Assembly: GCA_021777105.1 (NCBI GenBank)
Contig: JAIQZQ010000072.1
Span: 1 to 48,232 of the forward strand
Direction of reading: 5' to 3'
Source: Candidatus Anammoxibacter sp.
GTDB lineage: Bacteria; Planctomycetota; Brocadiia; Brocadiales; Anammoxibacteraceae
Length of the DNA stretch: 48,232 nucleotides
The position numbers and the translations under genes were made by a program. Below the pieces are notes generated by a model. That model was not told the origin of the DNA. It did not search any database and worked only from the letters and a program-made list of their open reading frames with translations. Shown here in pieces: positions 16,920 through 25,435 of the stretch (position 1 is its first letter; each line of letters opens with the position of its first letter).

Positions 16920-17399
16920 ATGTATAACAAAATAATAAAGAATATAGATGAATTAGCCGGGATTATAAGTTCGTTAAAAACCAAGGGAAAGAAAGTCGTT
17001 TTCGGCAATGGATGTTTTGATTTGTTGCATGTCGGCCACATAAGGTATTTAAAAGGGGCAAAGGAACGCGGCGATTGTTTAGTGATTGCAGTCAACAGCG
17101 ATTCTTCCGTTAGAAGGCTAAAAACCCGGAGCAAACTGATAATGTCAGAAGATGAAAGGTTAGAGATTTTATCGGCTATCGAATGTATAGATTACCTTAC
17201 ACTGTTCTCAGAGCCTAGCGTTGCAAATCTGCTTTTAAAGCTTCAACCGCACATTCACGCAAAAGGAACTGATTATACCACGGATACTGTGCCTGAAAGA
17301 GAAACGGTTTTGTCATATGGCGGCGAAGTTGCGATAGTGGGAGATGCGAAGAACCATTCAAGCTCGGAGATTAAGTCCATGCTCGGCCCAAAACTGTAA
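16920..17399 (+). CDS. rfaE2: Heptose-1-phosphate adenylyltransferase (RfaE domain II)
   Basis: A 159-aa cytidylyltransferase-fold nucleotidyltransferase that activates the heptose 1-phosphate with ATP. The nucleotide-binding signature NGCFDLLHVGHIRYL carries the HxGH motif, and later conserved parts are VNSDSSVRRLK and KGTDYTTDTVPE. ATG 16920 fits the usual family N-terminus; the in-frame ATG at 16890 would add an unneeded ten residues. It follows rfaE1 in the same direction. With rfaE1 it replaces the fused HldE protein. Its Shine-Dalgarno site is weak. Confidence 0.93.
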   Translation: MYNKIIKNIDELAGIISSLKTKGKKVVFGNGCFDLLHVGHIRYLKGAKERGDCLVIAVNSDSSVRRLKTRSKLIMSEDERLEILSAIECIDYLTLFSEPSVANLLLKLQPHIHAKGTDYTTDTVPERETVLSYGGEVAIVGDAKNHSSSEIKSMLGPKL

Positions 17400-17502
17400 A
17401 ATGAGAGCTCTTTAAACATGCGGGAGAGTGTTTTACGAAATGTTTGAACTATTTGTATTGCTAATTTTTTGCGTTAGGAATTAGAAAAAAAGGAGAAGAC
17501 TG

Positions 17503-18438
17503 ATGGCCGAAAAAAAGAGATATAAATTGATTACAAGAAGCGACTTTGAGGGCGTGGTTTGCGCCATTCTTTTAAAAGAGCAAGATCTGATAAATGACAT
17601 AGAATTTGCCAATCCAAAAGATGTGCAGGACGGCAAACTAATAATAACCGAGAATGATATAACCGCAAATTTGCCTTATGTTGAGTCTGCGCATCTGGTG
17701 TTTGATCACCATTCAAGCGAGACTATTAGGATAAAGGAGAAGAAGGATAACCATATAATAGACTCTGAAGCCCCTTCAACCGCCGATGTGATTTATAATT
17801 ATTTTGGAGGAAAGGCCAATTTCCCTGATGTTTCCGAGGAGATGTTGGAGGCCGCCAATAAAGCAGACGCAGCGCAGTTTTCCAGAGATGATATTTTAAA
17901 TCCTAAGGGTTGGGTGCTTTTAAGTTTTTTAATGGATAGTAGAACCGGGCTGGGCAGATTCAGACATTTCAGGATTTCAAATTACGAGTTGATGATGAAT
18001 CTGATAGCTTTATGCAAAAACCGCAGTATTGACGAGATTTTAGATTTTCCTGATGTAAAGGACAGGGCTGATCTCTATTTTAAAAATGAAGAAAATTTCA
18101 AAGAGCAAATAAAAAAATGCGCGACTGTTCATAAAAATCTGGTGGTATTTGATTTGAGGAACGAGGAGGTTATTTATTGCGGAAATAGATTTATGGTATA
18201 CGCATTGCATCCTGAATGCAACATTTCTATGCAAATTGTGTGGGGATTTAAAAGTTTAAACACTGTTTTTGCGGTTGGAAAGTCTATTCTCAACAAAACA
18301 TCGCAAACCAATATTGGGGAGTTAATGCTTAAATACGGCGGTGGCGGACATGAAAACGCCGGGACTTGCCAAATAGATAATTACAAGGCCCAAGAGGTGT
18401 TAAAAGAGTTGATACAGAAAATTAACGAGGATGGCTAA
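17503..18438 (+). CDS. DHH/DHHA1-family phosphoesterase
   Basis: A 311-aa protein of the DHH superfamily (NrnA, exopolyphosphatase-like and related nucleotide phosphodiesterases). The N-terminus reads KLITRSDFEGVVCAILL, similar to the Asp-containing metal site of DHH enzymes, the DHH motif is in HLVFDHHSSETI, and the DHHA1 end carries the GGGGHENAGT glycine motif. Substrates in the family include oligoribonucleotides, cyclic dinucleotides and polyphosphate, and the sequence alone does not choose between them. AAGGAG lies before ATG 17503. The nearby HD-GYP gene might hint at cyclic-dinucleotide turnover, but that is inference. Confidence 0.85.
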   Translation: MAEKKRYKLITRSDFEGVVCAILLKEQDLINDIEFANPKDVQDGKLIITENDITANLPYVESAHLVFDHHSSETIRIKEKKDNHIIDSEAPSTADVIYNYFGGKANFPDVSEEMLEAANKADAAQFSRDDILNPKGWVLLSFLMDSRTGLGRFRHFRISNYELMMNLIALCKNRSIDEILDFPDVKDRADLYFKNEENFKEQIKKCATVHKNLVVFDLRNEEVIYCGNRFMVYALHPECNISMQIVWGFKSLNTVFAVGKSILNKTSQTNIGELMLKYGGGGHENAGTCQIDNYKAQEVLKELIQKINEDG

Positions 18439-18542
18439 AACCCGCCCGCTCAAAGTTAACCGCCGGCATTACATTTAAGCCGTTAATAAAGAAAGGTTTA
18501 AACAGGTATTTGCGAACTTATCTCTTTGTGCCGGCCGTTTAG

Positions 18543-19607
18543 CTATTTGATCGTAATAGCTGAAAAGCCCTCTTCATCAATCGCCTGGAAACTGGCGTTG
18601 CCTTGCCCTTTCGATTCTTTCACATTTTGTTTCATTCCTTTATCTTTATTTGCTTTCCCCTGGACTACATTTTCAATTTTCCCCTTTATTTCCAGTTTCA
18701 ATATAAACGGGGAGTATGGCGAGCCTATTATTAGTTCGTTTTGTTCTTCCAGCATGCACGATTCTTTTACCGTGGAGTCGTTTACAATAATGCCAAGCCT
18801 GCTGCCGCGGTCGGTGATTGTAAAAACGCCGCCGACTTTATCAACTAGGAAATGGTTGGCGGAAATGTAAAAAGGCCTGTCTTCTTCAAGAATATAAAGA
18901 TCGTTCCCGGCCAGCAACTCTTCTTTATCTTCCGGGGAAAGATCTGGGTTTTCATTAACTTCCGCGACCTTTTTCAACCTTGAGTTTCTGGTTACCTGTT
19001 CTCTGGTTTCTCTTCCTACCCTGAAAGGAAATTTCTTGATTTCAATTTTTTGATAACGCAATGCATTATTGCTTATTTCATTAACGCCATACATAAGGAT
19101 ATATCTGTTATCTACAATCTTTTCCTTTATAATATCTTCTGAAGGTTCTGAAAACGGCACCCCGATAAATGAAACCAGTGATTGCGGATCCTGTTCCTGT
19201 TTTTGAGGCGGAGTAGCAACTTGTGTTTGAACCGGCGGCGCGGCCTTTTTAGGCGGTTCCGGATTTGAAATTAATGTTTTTTTTGCGGTTCTCAATCTCT
19301 CCAGGAAAGTTGAAATAACCGCCAGGACATCAGTGTCACCTTTTAGGAAGAATACGCTGAACGTTTCTCGAGTGATTACTCTCACTACGGTTTCTTCAAT
19401 TGCCGTGGCCGTATGCTCTCTTGGCTCGTCGGTGATTAAACCCATTTCCCCAAAAATCTGGTTTTTGCCTAATACCGAGTGGACTATATATTCGCCGTTT
19501 ACTATGCCGGAAAGCTCTACTTTGCCGGATTCAATGATAAACGCGCAGGCTCCTATTGAACCTTCCTGTATAATTACATCTCTTTCTTTAAACGTTTGCT
19601 TTGCCAT
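18543..19607 (-). CDS. Cyclic-nucleotide-binding domain protein with C-terminal FHA domain
   Basis: A 354-aa cytosolic protein. Residues 5-115 form a CRP-type cyclic nucleotide-binding fold; its phosphate-binding cassette reads FGEMGLITDEPREHTATA, with the Arg that contacts the phosphate. A Pro/Gln-rich linker (about 130-155) follows, and residues 205-320 look like an FHA domain, with FRVGRE, an ISANHF element and DRGSRLGIIVN. FHA domains bind phosphothreonine peptides, so the protein may link a small nucleotide signal to Ser/Thr phosphorylation. No helix-turn-helix is seen, so it is not a CRP-type activator. ATG 19607 has AGGAA seven bases upstream. Function is inferred from domains. Confidence 0.82.
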   Translation of the reverse strand: MAKQTFKERDVIIQEGSIGACAFIIESGKVELSGIVNGEYIVHSVLGKNQIFGEMGLITDEPREHTATAIEETVVRVITRETFSVFFLKGDTDVLAVISTFLERLRTAKKTLISNPEPPKKAAPPVQTQVATPPQKQEQDPQSLVSFIGVPFSEPSEDIIKEKIVDNRYILMYGVNEISNNALRYQKIEIKKFPFRVGRETREQVTRNSRLKKVAEVNENPDLSPEDKEELLAGNDLYILEEDRPFYISANHFLVDKVGGVFTITDRGSRLGIIVNDSTVKESCMLEEQNELIIGSPYSPFILKLEIKGKIENVVQGKANKDKGMKQNVKESKGQGNASFQAIDEEGFSAITIK

Positions 19608-19767
19608 ATCAAATTCCTGTTTATAAACTATTTTTAAATTATATAACAATATATTTCAATAGCAATGGTAAACTTGTTTATCTCAATGAAAATTTGCATG
19701 AATTCCTGATTATTCAAAATGTGTAGACTTCAGACATGGAGTTTCATTTGGAAAAAGGCTATGGAGC

Positions 19768-19796
19768 TTGATTTTTTTTTTCAAACAGCGTAATAT
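19768..19796 (+). promoter_or_regulatory. Possible promoter of the HD-GYP gene
   Basis: TTGATT at 19768-19773 and TAATAT at 19791-19796, spaced by 17 bases, give a leader of about 80 bases. The spacer contains a run of T, so the match could be by chance. Confidence 0.4.
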
Positions 19797-19883
19797 ATAA
19801 ATAATTTTATAGCTTAGGATGGGTGTGTTTTAATTCAGCCGTAAACAAGCGCGCATTCTACATTTAACATTTCCTTATAAATA

Positions 19884-20993
19884 ATGATTGTAAACATAAA
19901 GGCGGATAAACTAAAAATTGGAATGTTTGTGGATTTGTCCAGTAATTGGGTTGCAAACCCTTTCCAAATGAACCGGTTTGAGCTCTCGTCGCAGGGCCAG
20001 ATTGAAATGATAAAGGACGCCGGCATTAAAGAGGTTAATGTTGATGCTTTAAAAAGTTCGGCCATTTTGGCAGGTTTAAAGCAGATGGGCGAAGTCGCTG
20101 CGAATGAAGACACAGTGCATACTATGCTGGACGACGATGAAGTTGCGAAAAGGCTGGCGGATAAAAATAAAGCCGCAGAAATGGCTGCGTTTGATTCGCG
20201 TTTGTCAACCATCCCACATCAGCGTAAACTTCCTCCAAAATGGGAGCCTGAGAAATTTATGTCGCCCAAATTATTACAGGCATTCAATGAAACAGTGTTA
20301 CCGGCTGATACAAGAGCCAGGGTTGTTTATCAATATGCGCTCGAAATAATGAAAAATATTTTCAATAACCCAACTCGCGACAATCTTATTACATCTAAAG
20401 ATGGCCTTGAGCAAGTGGTAGAGATTATAATTAATGAAAATGCGACGGCTAATAGCCTGTTTAAAGTTGTTTCCCTTGATTTGCAATTGTACACGCATTC
20501 TGTAAATGTGGGCATTAAATCATTGTTGTTGGCAAAAGAGTTGTATCTCCGTACCAATAAAGTAAACCTGATGGAATTAGGCGTGGGGTTTTTTCTACAT
20601 GATATAGGAAAGATTAATGTTGATCCTAATATTCTTTATAAACAGGGCAAATTAACGCCTGAGGAGTTCAATAAAGTAAAAACGCATCCTTATGAGGGGC
20701 ACAAGATATTAAGCAAATTAAAAATGCTGTCAACCGAAGTTTGGATTGTCGCAATGCAGCATCACGAACGCGAAGACGGCGGCGGATATCCGTGCGGACT
20801 TAAGGCGAGAGAGATACATGAGTTTGCCAGGATTTGCGCTATTGCGGACGTCTTTGACGCTTTAACGGCAAAACGCTCATATAAAGAGCAAAAATCTTCA
20901 AAAGAAGCGTTAATGGTTATGAAGAATGAAATGTTAACGCGATTTAATTTGGAACTATTTACTAAATTTCTTCAACTTTTTAAGCGAGCGTAA
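19884..20993 (+). CDS. HD-GYP domain protein, probable cyclic-di-GMP phosphodiesterase
   Basis: A 369-aa protein. An N-terminal DUF3391-like segment (about 1-125) opens INIKADKLKIGMFVDLSS-like, with the first residues MIVNIKADKLKIGMFVDL. The HD-GYP domain spans about 170-369. Metal-site and signature motifs are all present: FFLHDIGKINV, KTHPYEGHKIL, MQHHEREDGGGYPCGL and CAIADVFDALTAKRSY. HD-GYP enzymes hydrolyse c-di-GMP to pGpG or GMP. No receiver or transmembrane domain is present, so regulation is probably through the N-terminal domain or partners. Just upstream and divergent lies the cNMP-binding/FHA gene, which may form a signalling pair. Confidence 0.92.
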   Translation: MIVNIKADKLKIGMFVDLSSNWVANPFQMNRFELSSQGQIEMIKDAGIKEVNVDALKSSAILAGLKQMGEVAANEDTVHTMLDDDEVAKRLADKNKAAEMAAFDSRLSTIPHQRKLPPKWEPEKFMSPKLLQAFNETVLPADTRARVVYQYALEIMKNIFNNPTRDNLITSKDGLEQVVEIIINENATANSLFKVVSLDLQLYTHSVNVGIKSLLLAKELYLRTNKVNLMELGVGFFLHDIGKINVDPNILYKQGKLTPEEFNKVKTHPYEGHKILSKLKMLSTEVWIVAMQHHEREDGGGYPCGLKAREIHEFARICAIADVFDALTAKRSYKEQKSSKEALMVMKNEMLTRFNLELFTKFLQLFKRA

Positions 20994-21009
20994 ACGGGGA
21001 GGTTTAAAA

Positions 21010-21888
21010 ATTAGAAAAAAATTTGATTTTTATGAAATTAGCGCAATTATCAGGCAAATACTTAAATTTAAAAAAGTTGAAGTAACAGAGGCTAGAAAGC
21101 TATATTCGCTTCGGGATATAAAACGCGACGCTAATAGAATGGTAAAAACCTCACGCGAGCGCGGAGAATTTGAATCAAGGCCTTTTATTACCGCGTTAAA
21201 AGTTCCCGAAACCGTGCCCGGCGCAAAACCACCCAAAAAAACCAGAATTATTGCCGAAGTTAAGCAATCAAGCCCATCCAGAGGTGTAATAAAAAGCGAT
21301 TTTGACCCTGCCGAAATAGCCAAAATATACGAAAAACATAATGCGGCGGCTATTTCAGTTCTCACGGTGGCTTACGGTTTTAACGGAAAAATAGATTATC
21401 TTAAAAGCGTAGCAAAGGCCGTAAAAATACCTGTGCTACGAAAAGATTTTATATTTGAGGAATACCAGATATATGAGGCGCGGGTTTTTAACGCTGACGC
21501 AATTTTATTAATCGCGTCAATTCTTGAGCCGGATAGGCTTAAAGATCTGCACGATTTGGCTAGAAGCCTTGGACTTGAGGTGTTGGTAGAGGTTCATACG
21601 CGCGAGGACCTTGAAAAAACGATTGAATGCGATCCGGAAATTATTGGCGTAAATAACCGCGATTTGGATACGTTTATTGAAAACATAACCACAACAGTAA
21701 AACTTTTAAAATACATTCCAGAGGGCAAGGTAATTGTTAGCGAAAGCGGCATTAGAGGCAGGGAGGATATTGAATGGCTGGAAAACGCAGGGATTAACGC
21801 TTTTCTTGTCGGTACAACTCTGATGCAGGCTGAGGATATAGGCCGCCAGTTAGACATGCTGCTGGGTAAGCGTTTCCGCTGGAAATAG
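21010..21888 (+). CDS. trpC: Indole-3-glycerol phosphate synthase, probable AUU start
   Basis: A 292-aa (or 249 from ATG 21139) TIM-barrel enzyme of tryptophan synthesis. Catalytic pieces are IAEVKQSSPSRG, VLRKDFIFEEYQI, VLVEVHT, IGVNNRDLDTF and VSESGI. The ATG at 21139 lies inside the conserved N-terminal helix: reading upstream in frame gives AIIRQILKFKKVEVTEARKL, which matches the IGPS N-terminal pattern ILxxIxxxKxxEV. No ATG, GTG or TTG lies in frame upstream of 21139. The first plausible start is ATT at 21010, with GGGGAGG at 20996-21002 at ideal spacing. It stands alone, without other trp genes, and the stop of the HD-GYP gene lies 16 bases before the ATT. Confidence 0.9.
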   Translation: MRKKFDFYEISAIIRQILKFKKVEVTEARKLYSLRDIKRDANRMVKTSRERGEFESRPFITALKVPETVPGAKPPKKTRIIAEVKQSSPSRGVIKSDFDPAEIAKIYEKHNAAAISVLTVAYGFNGKIDYLKSVAKAVKIPVLRKDFIFEEYQIYEARVFNADAILLIASILEPDRLKDLHDLARSLGLEVLVEVHTREDLEKTIECDPEIIGVNNRDLDTFIENITTTVKLLKYIPEGKVIVSESGIRGREDIEWLENAGINAFLVGTTLMQAEDIGRQLDMLLGKRFRWK

Positions 21889-21934
21889 AAAAATAACGGC
21901 AAAACTTTAGAACAGCATGGCAACGCTTATTCCG

Positions 21935-22258
21935 TTATGAGTCTTTTTGCCTTTTTTTTTCATCTATCATTTTGCTTACGTCAGCCACAAACCCAGGGTT
22001 GCCTTCGGACGCGGCCTGTTTTTTTGCGTCGTCCTTAATCTTTTTTACATCCACTATGTCACCAAGGCATTTCTCAGCGTAATTGCACCATACCGCGCAT
22101 GTAGGTTGTTTATCTTTAAAGATTATTGCGCCGCATTTGCAATCAGCTTTCTCTTCATCGCTCCAAATTTCAACCATGTCGCCGCATTTATGGCATTTTC
22201 TTTCAACCGGAGTCGGAACTGTTGTTCGTAAACTACCGGGGCATCTTATTTCCGTCAT
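21935..22258 (-). CDS. Small Cys-rich zinc-ribbon-like protein
   Basis: A 107-aa protein beginning MTEIRCPGSL with a CxxC (KCHKCGDMVEIW), a CxC (DCKCGAII) and a later CAVWCNYAEKCLGD. This is the cysteine-rich N-terminal module often seen fused to HD phosphohydrolase domains in deltaproteobacteria and related anaerobes; here the HD domain is absent and the protein ends in a charged helix. The CAVWC..C segment suggests metal or Fe-S binding. ATG 22258 is preceded by AGGGAA. Function unknown. Confidence 0.7.
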   Translation of the reverse strand: MTEIRCPGSLRTTVPTPVERKCHKCGDMVEIWSDEEKADCKCGAIIFKDKQPTCAVWCNYAEKCLGDIVDVKKIKDDAKKQAASEGNPGFVADVSKMIDEKKRQKDS

Positions 22259-22292
22259 ATTTTATTCCCTGAAATCATTGTGAAAAAACGGT

Positions 22293-22649
22293 TTAATCAT
22301 TAATACCCGACTCCGGGTTAACCGTTTTATTCTTATCCGCAAATTTTTTACGGTAAATTAAAATAAGATTTCTAAAATATATAAAGTTTCCAAAAGCGTA
22401 AGCCGCAATGAAAACCGGATCGCGCCTATATATAGCGTAAGCCAGCACAATTGAACTGCCTATAACGCTTAGAAACCAGAAATGAATGGGGATGACGCTT
22501 TCTCCCTTTTTTTCAGACGCGATCCATTGCACAATAAATCGCGCGGTAAACATTATTTGCCCCACAAACCCTAAAATTATCCAAAAATTAAAAGGTCTAA
22601 TCCCCACAATTTTAATAAGGGTTTGAAACGTTTCGCTTGCTGTAGACAA
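22293..22649 (-). CDS. Lipid A biosynthesis N-terminal (LAB_N) domain membrane protein
   Basis: A 118-aa protein with three to four membrane segments, containing the LAB_N signature in FVGQIMFTARFIVQWIASEKKGESVIP and a second half IHFWFLSVIGSSIVLAYAIYRRDP. LAB_N is found as a stand-alone protein or fused to glycosyltransferases; its role is poorly defined, but it is linked to lipid A modification and undecaprenyl-carrier biology. It resembles small four-helix transporters such as the SMR-like and semiSWEET folds. Here it stands alone, next to the small zinc protein and downstream of the large exported protein. Its presence supports a Gram-negative-type outer membrane. Confidence 0.82.
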   Translation of the reverse strand: MSTASETFQTLIKIVGIRPFNFWIILGFVGQIMFTARFIVQWIASEKKGESVIPIHFWFLSVIGSSIVLAYAIYRRDPVFIAAYAFGNFIYFRNLILIYRKKFADKNKTVNPESGIND

Positions 22650-22755
22650 CTATTTATCCTCTCTTTTTGTAATACACGTATTCTTAGAAATTTAATTATT
22701 AGCCGGTTTTGCAATGCTCGTCAAATTTGTATGTTATTCAATGACAGGTCTATTG

Positions 22756-25161
22756 TCAATTACCTAAATTCATTAAAATCCCCGCGTTGCCCTGGTAAAT
22801 GATCGCATTGTTTTCAATATCTTTGCTAAGGACATCGGCGTCTCCGCCTATATCACACAGAATGCCTATGCCGAAAAAGGTTTCATTTTTTGATGGATAC
22901 GAGTACCCTTGACCCTCGCCGGCCATATGAAAAAAATCATTGCCCATAAAATCGGCTAAAAACCCAAGCCCTTTTTCGCCCCCCACTCCCTGGGCCATTG
23001 AGCGGCTTTTGTAAAAATCGTCCCCTTTAAGATCCACAAGGTAGCCAATGCCGGTGTCAAAACCGCATGCTTGCGACACCCCAAACGAAGCGTGGTAAAA
23101 ATCATTGCCCTCATCGTCTTTTAAAACGCCGATTGATGAATGGATGCCCGCCCCCTGCGAGTACCGCCCGGCGTAATATTTGTCATGCCCTTTTTTGTCG
23201 TACAAAAGGCCTAAGGAGAAATAGTAGCTACTCCCCTGCGCAAAATAATCGCCGTGATATGTGTCGTTGCCGCCCTCGTCAAATAGGAATCCTATGCCTC
23301 CCGATGCCCCAAGTATAGTGTCATCCGGCCTCATGCCCATTGCAAATCCCTGTGAAAATGATTGAAACGACCCGTTCGGGTCGCGAAAATCCGCGTATTT
23401 GCTCCCGGTAAAATAGTTGTCGTGCCCTGCCATGTCAATTATGCCGCCAACGCCCATTGTCAACCCTATACCTTGTGAAAATCGGTTGCTAATATAATTG
23501 TCGTTGCCGTTTTTGTCAATCAAAAGTCCTGTTCCTAAAACGGCCCCGCCCTGGCTCATCTCCTGAGAGTTAATTAGATCGTCTCCATTTGCGTCATAAA
23601 ACAACCCGACTCCCAACAACCCGAAACCCTGGCAATAGTCGCCCCCAACATATTTGTCGTCTCCCTCAAGGTCTATAAGAATGCCCGCCCCAAGCCTACC
23701 CGCGCCCTGTGAAAAATCTGTTTTGGAATTGTAAACATCATCGCCGGAGAAATCGACGCAAATTGATACCAGCGCATTTAGCCGCGAGGCCCCGGCATTA
23801 TTAAAATAATAATCATTGCCGCCTATGTCAAATATAAACGCAGCGTCATCGTAATAATATGTGGCCCCCGGGCCGCCCACAACAATCTTTCCAATTTCAG
23901 TATCCTGAATAAAAAGCACATCTCCGCCAAACCCGGACTCGTTGGGTTCGTTTGTCCGGGCGCCGTCTGCTTTGCCGTCTGCCCGCAAATCAGATAGCCC
24001 TCTTATATTAAATGGTTTCAGTTCGCGCGATTTTGGCTCTAATTTAATTAAATTTTCAACATTTATCGAGGCTGCAACTAACCGAAACGGCTCAATCAGG
24101 TTTGGAATGTCAATTTTCCCGGCCAATTCTAAATATTTCGCGAAAATTGAGGTGTCAACCCCGTCTGAATTTAGCCATATTTTTGGAGAATGGCTATATA
24201 AAAAGCCGATTTCATCATCTGTGAGGCCGGCCAGGGCTTTTTTGCGTAACAATGCGTATTGAACAACATTATTCAGCATGTTTTCAATAAACATTTGAAC
24301 GTTTCCATCATTTTCATCTCCCTTTAAGCCGGCTGAATTTGTTGAACCTAAAAGCCCGGCAACGGCGTTAAATGTTTTAGCCGGATCGGAGCTTGCCGCC
24401 TCTTTATGCATAAGTTCGCAAAAGCGGTTAATATCAAAAGGGTGTGTCATTAAATAGTCAATTAATTCCAGCCTGAAGACATTGGTTTCAGACGCGTTTT
24501 GGTAGCCCTCCCTGGCAAAAATCTCTTCTCCGATTCGCTGAATTGTTTTTGAACATTTTTTTTTGAAATCCTTATCCTTTTTTAACATGAACTCAACAAA
24601 TGACTTTTTTTTATCAATAGTTCTGTTTTCTAATTTTTTAATAAAGAAATTAGATGAATTTTTCCCGGTTTTGCCGATCGGCAGCAGTTTCGGACTCAGT
24701 TTTACTTTAAATTCCATGTTATTGCCCGCCCTGCCTGCTTTTACATCAACAACATTGCCCCTCCCCGCGTCTTCAATAACTTTTTTAAAAACAATCAGAT
24801 TTGAAGTGTCGTCTTTTTCATTTATAACGTTTGTTCCGTTAATCTCAGTCACTAAATCACCGCCTTTAATGCCTGCTATATCAGCCGGAGAACCTTTAAC
24901 AACCATTTTAACCTTGATGCCTTTTCCTATCTCGTTCTCCATATAAATGCCGATCCAGCCTTTTTTTAAATTAACTTTGCCTTTATCAAAAATGCTATTT
25001 TTTTTATCAAAAAAATGCTCAGCCTGGAATTGCGCGTTGTTAACAGGCTCTACTTTGCGGCTCTGTGATTGTGATGCTGCTTTTTGGGGCGTATTTGCGG
25101 TAAAAGTTATTGATAAAACCGTTAGAATAAAGATTTTTATACAAAAATGTTTTCTCAACAT
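22756..25161 (-). CDS. Exported PDZ-domain protein with a C-terminal Asp/Gly-rich repeat solenoid
   Basis: An 801-aa protein with an N-terminal signal sequence (IKIFILTVLSITFTANT). Residues about 60-155 form a PDZ domain (MENEIGKGIKVKMVVKGSPA, followed by GGDLVTEINGTNV). A helical region runs to about 400. From about 430 to the end lie roughly ten repeats of 24-30 residues with the pattern GNDYY...SQG.G..GIG.L.D..G.D, for example GAGILIDLEGDDKY and GTGLLIDKNGNDNY. The repeating Asp/Gly turns recall calcium-binding or beta-solenoid surface repeats but do not match the RTX nonapeptide exactly. I do not recognise a named family. The PDZ module could bind peptide tails, the repeats a surface or polymer. 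It is the last gene before the intergenic gap to the divergent TPR gene. Confidence 0.75.
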   Translation of the reverse strand: MLRKHFCIKIFILTVLSITFTANTPQKAASQSQSRKVEPVNNAQFQAEHFFDKKNSIFDKGKVNLKKGWIGIYMENEIGKGIKVKMVVKGSPADIAGIKGGDLVTEINGTNVINEKDDTSNLIVFKKVIEDAGRGNVVDVKAGRAGNNMEFKVKLSPKLLPIGKTGKNSSNFFIKKLENRTIDKKKSFVEFMLKKDKDFKKKCSKTIQRIGEEIFAREGYQNASETNVFRLELIDYLMTHPFDINRFCELMHKEAASSDPAKTFNAVAGLLGSTNSAGLKGDENDGNVQMFIENMLNNVVQYALLRKKALAGLTDDEIGFLYSHSPKIWLNSDGVDTSIFAKYLELAGKIDIPNLIEPFRLVAASINVENLIKLEPKSRELKPFNIRGLSDLRADGKADGARTNEPNESGFGGDVLFIQDTEIGKIVVGGPGATYYYDDAAFIFDIGGNDYYFNNAGASRLNALVSICVDFSGDDVYNSKTDFSQGAGRLGAGILIDLEGDDKYVGGDYCQGFGLLGVGLFYDANGDDLINSQEMSQGGAVLGTGLLIDKNGNDNYISNRFSQGIGLTMGVGGIIDMAGHDNYFTGSKYADFRDPNGSFQSFSQGFAMGMRPDDTILGASGGIGFLFDEGGNDTYHGDYFAQGSSYYFSLGLLYDKKGHDKYYAGRYSQGAGIHSSIGVLKDDEGNDFYHASFGVSQACGFDTGIGYLVDLKGDDFYKSRSMAQGVGGEKGLGFLADFMGNDFFHMAGEGQGYSYPSKNETFFGIGILCDIGGDADVLSKDIENNAIIYQGNAGILMNLGN

Positions 25162-25435
25162 AGCAAGTTTGTGATAATAGAAAAATTTAAAATTTAAGAA
25201 TATTGTAAATAGATTAACAATTAATTGTTTTTATGGCAATAACTGTTAAAATAGGTCAAATATGGCGAAAATGAATTTGATCCCTCTTTTTTATAGCAGA
25301 TATTATATAAAACCGAGTTTCAGGTTCGCGCTCATGTTTTTGCAAAAAATTGAGCGGCAGTTTTGAACGGGAAATTGTATTTTACATCGCTAACGCGACA
25401 GTTTACATTGTGTTAACTTTTCAATATCATTTTTA
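25162..25435. other. AT-rich divergent intergenic region
   Basis: No gene. It separates the divergent PDZ/solenoid and GT-C/TPR genes and must hold both promoters. The plus-strand candidate is listed separately; I see no confident minus-strand one. Confidence 0.5.
25402..25430 (+). promoter_or_regulatory. Possible promoter giving a leaderless or very short-leader mRNA
   Basis: TTTACA at 25402-25407 and TATCAT at 25425-25430 with a 17-base spacer put the transcription start about at the ATG (25436) of the GT-C/TPR gene. No Shine-Dalgarno sequence precedes that ATG, consistent with a leaderless transcript. The -10 match is only fair. Confidence 0.4.

Noticed and set aside
22756..25161. RTX toxin/adhesin assignment for the repeat protein
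   Set aside because: The repeats are 24-30 residues with SQG and GIG elements, not the nine-residue GGxGxDxUx pattern, and no type I secretion genes are nearby.
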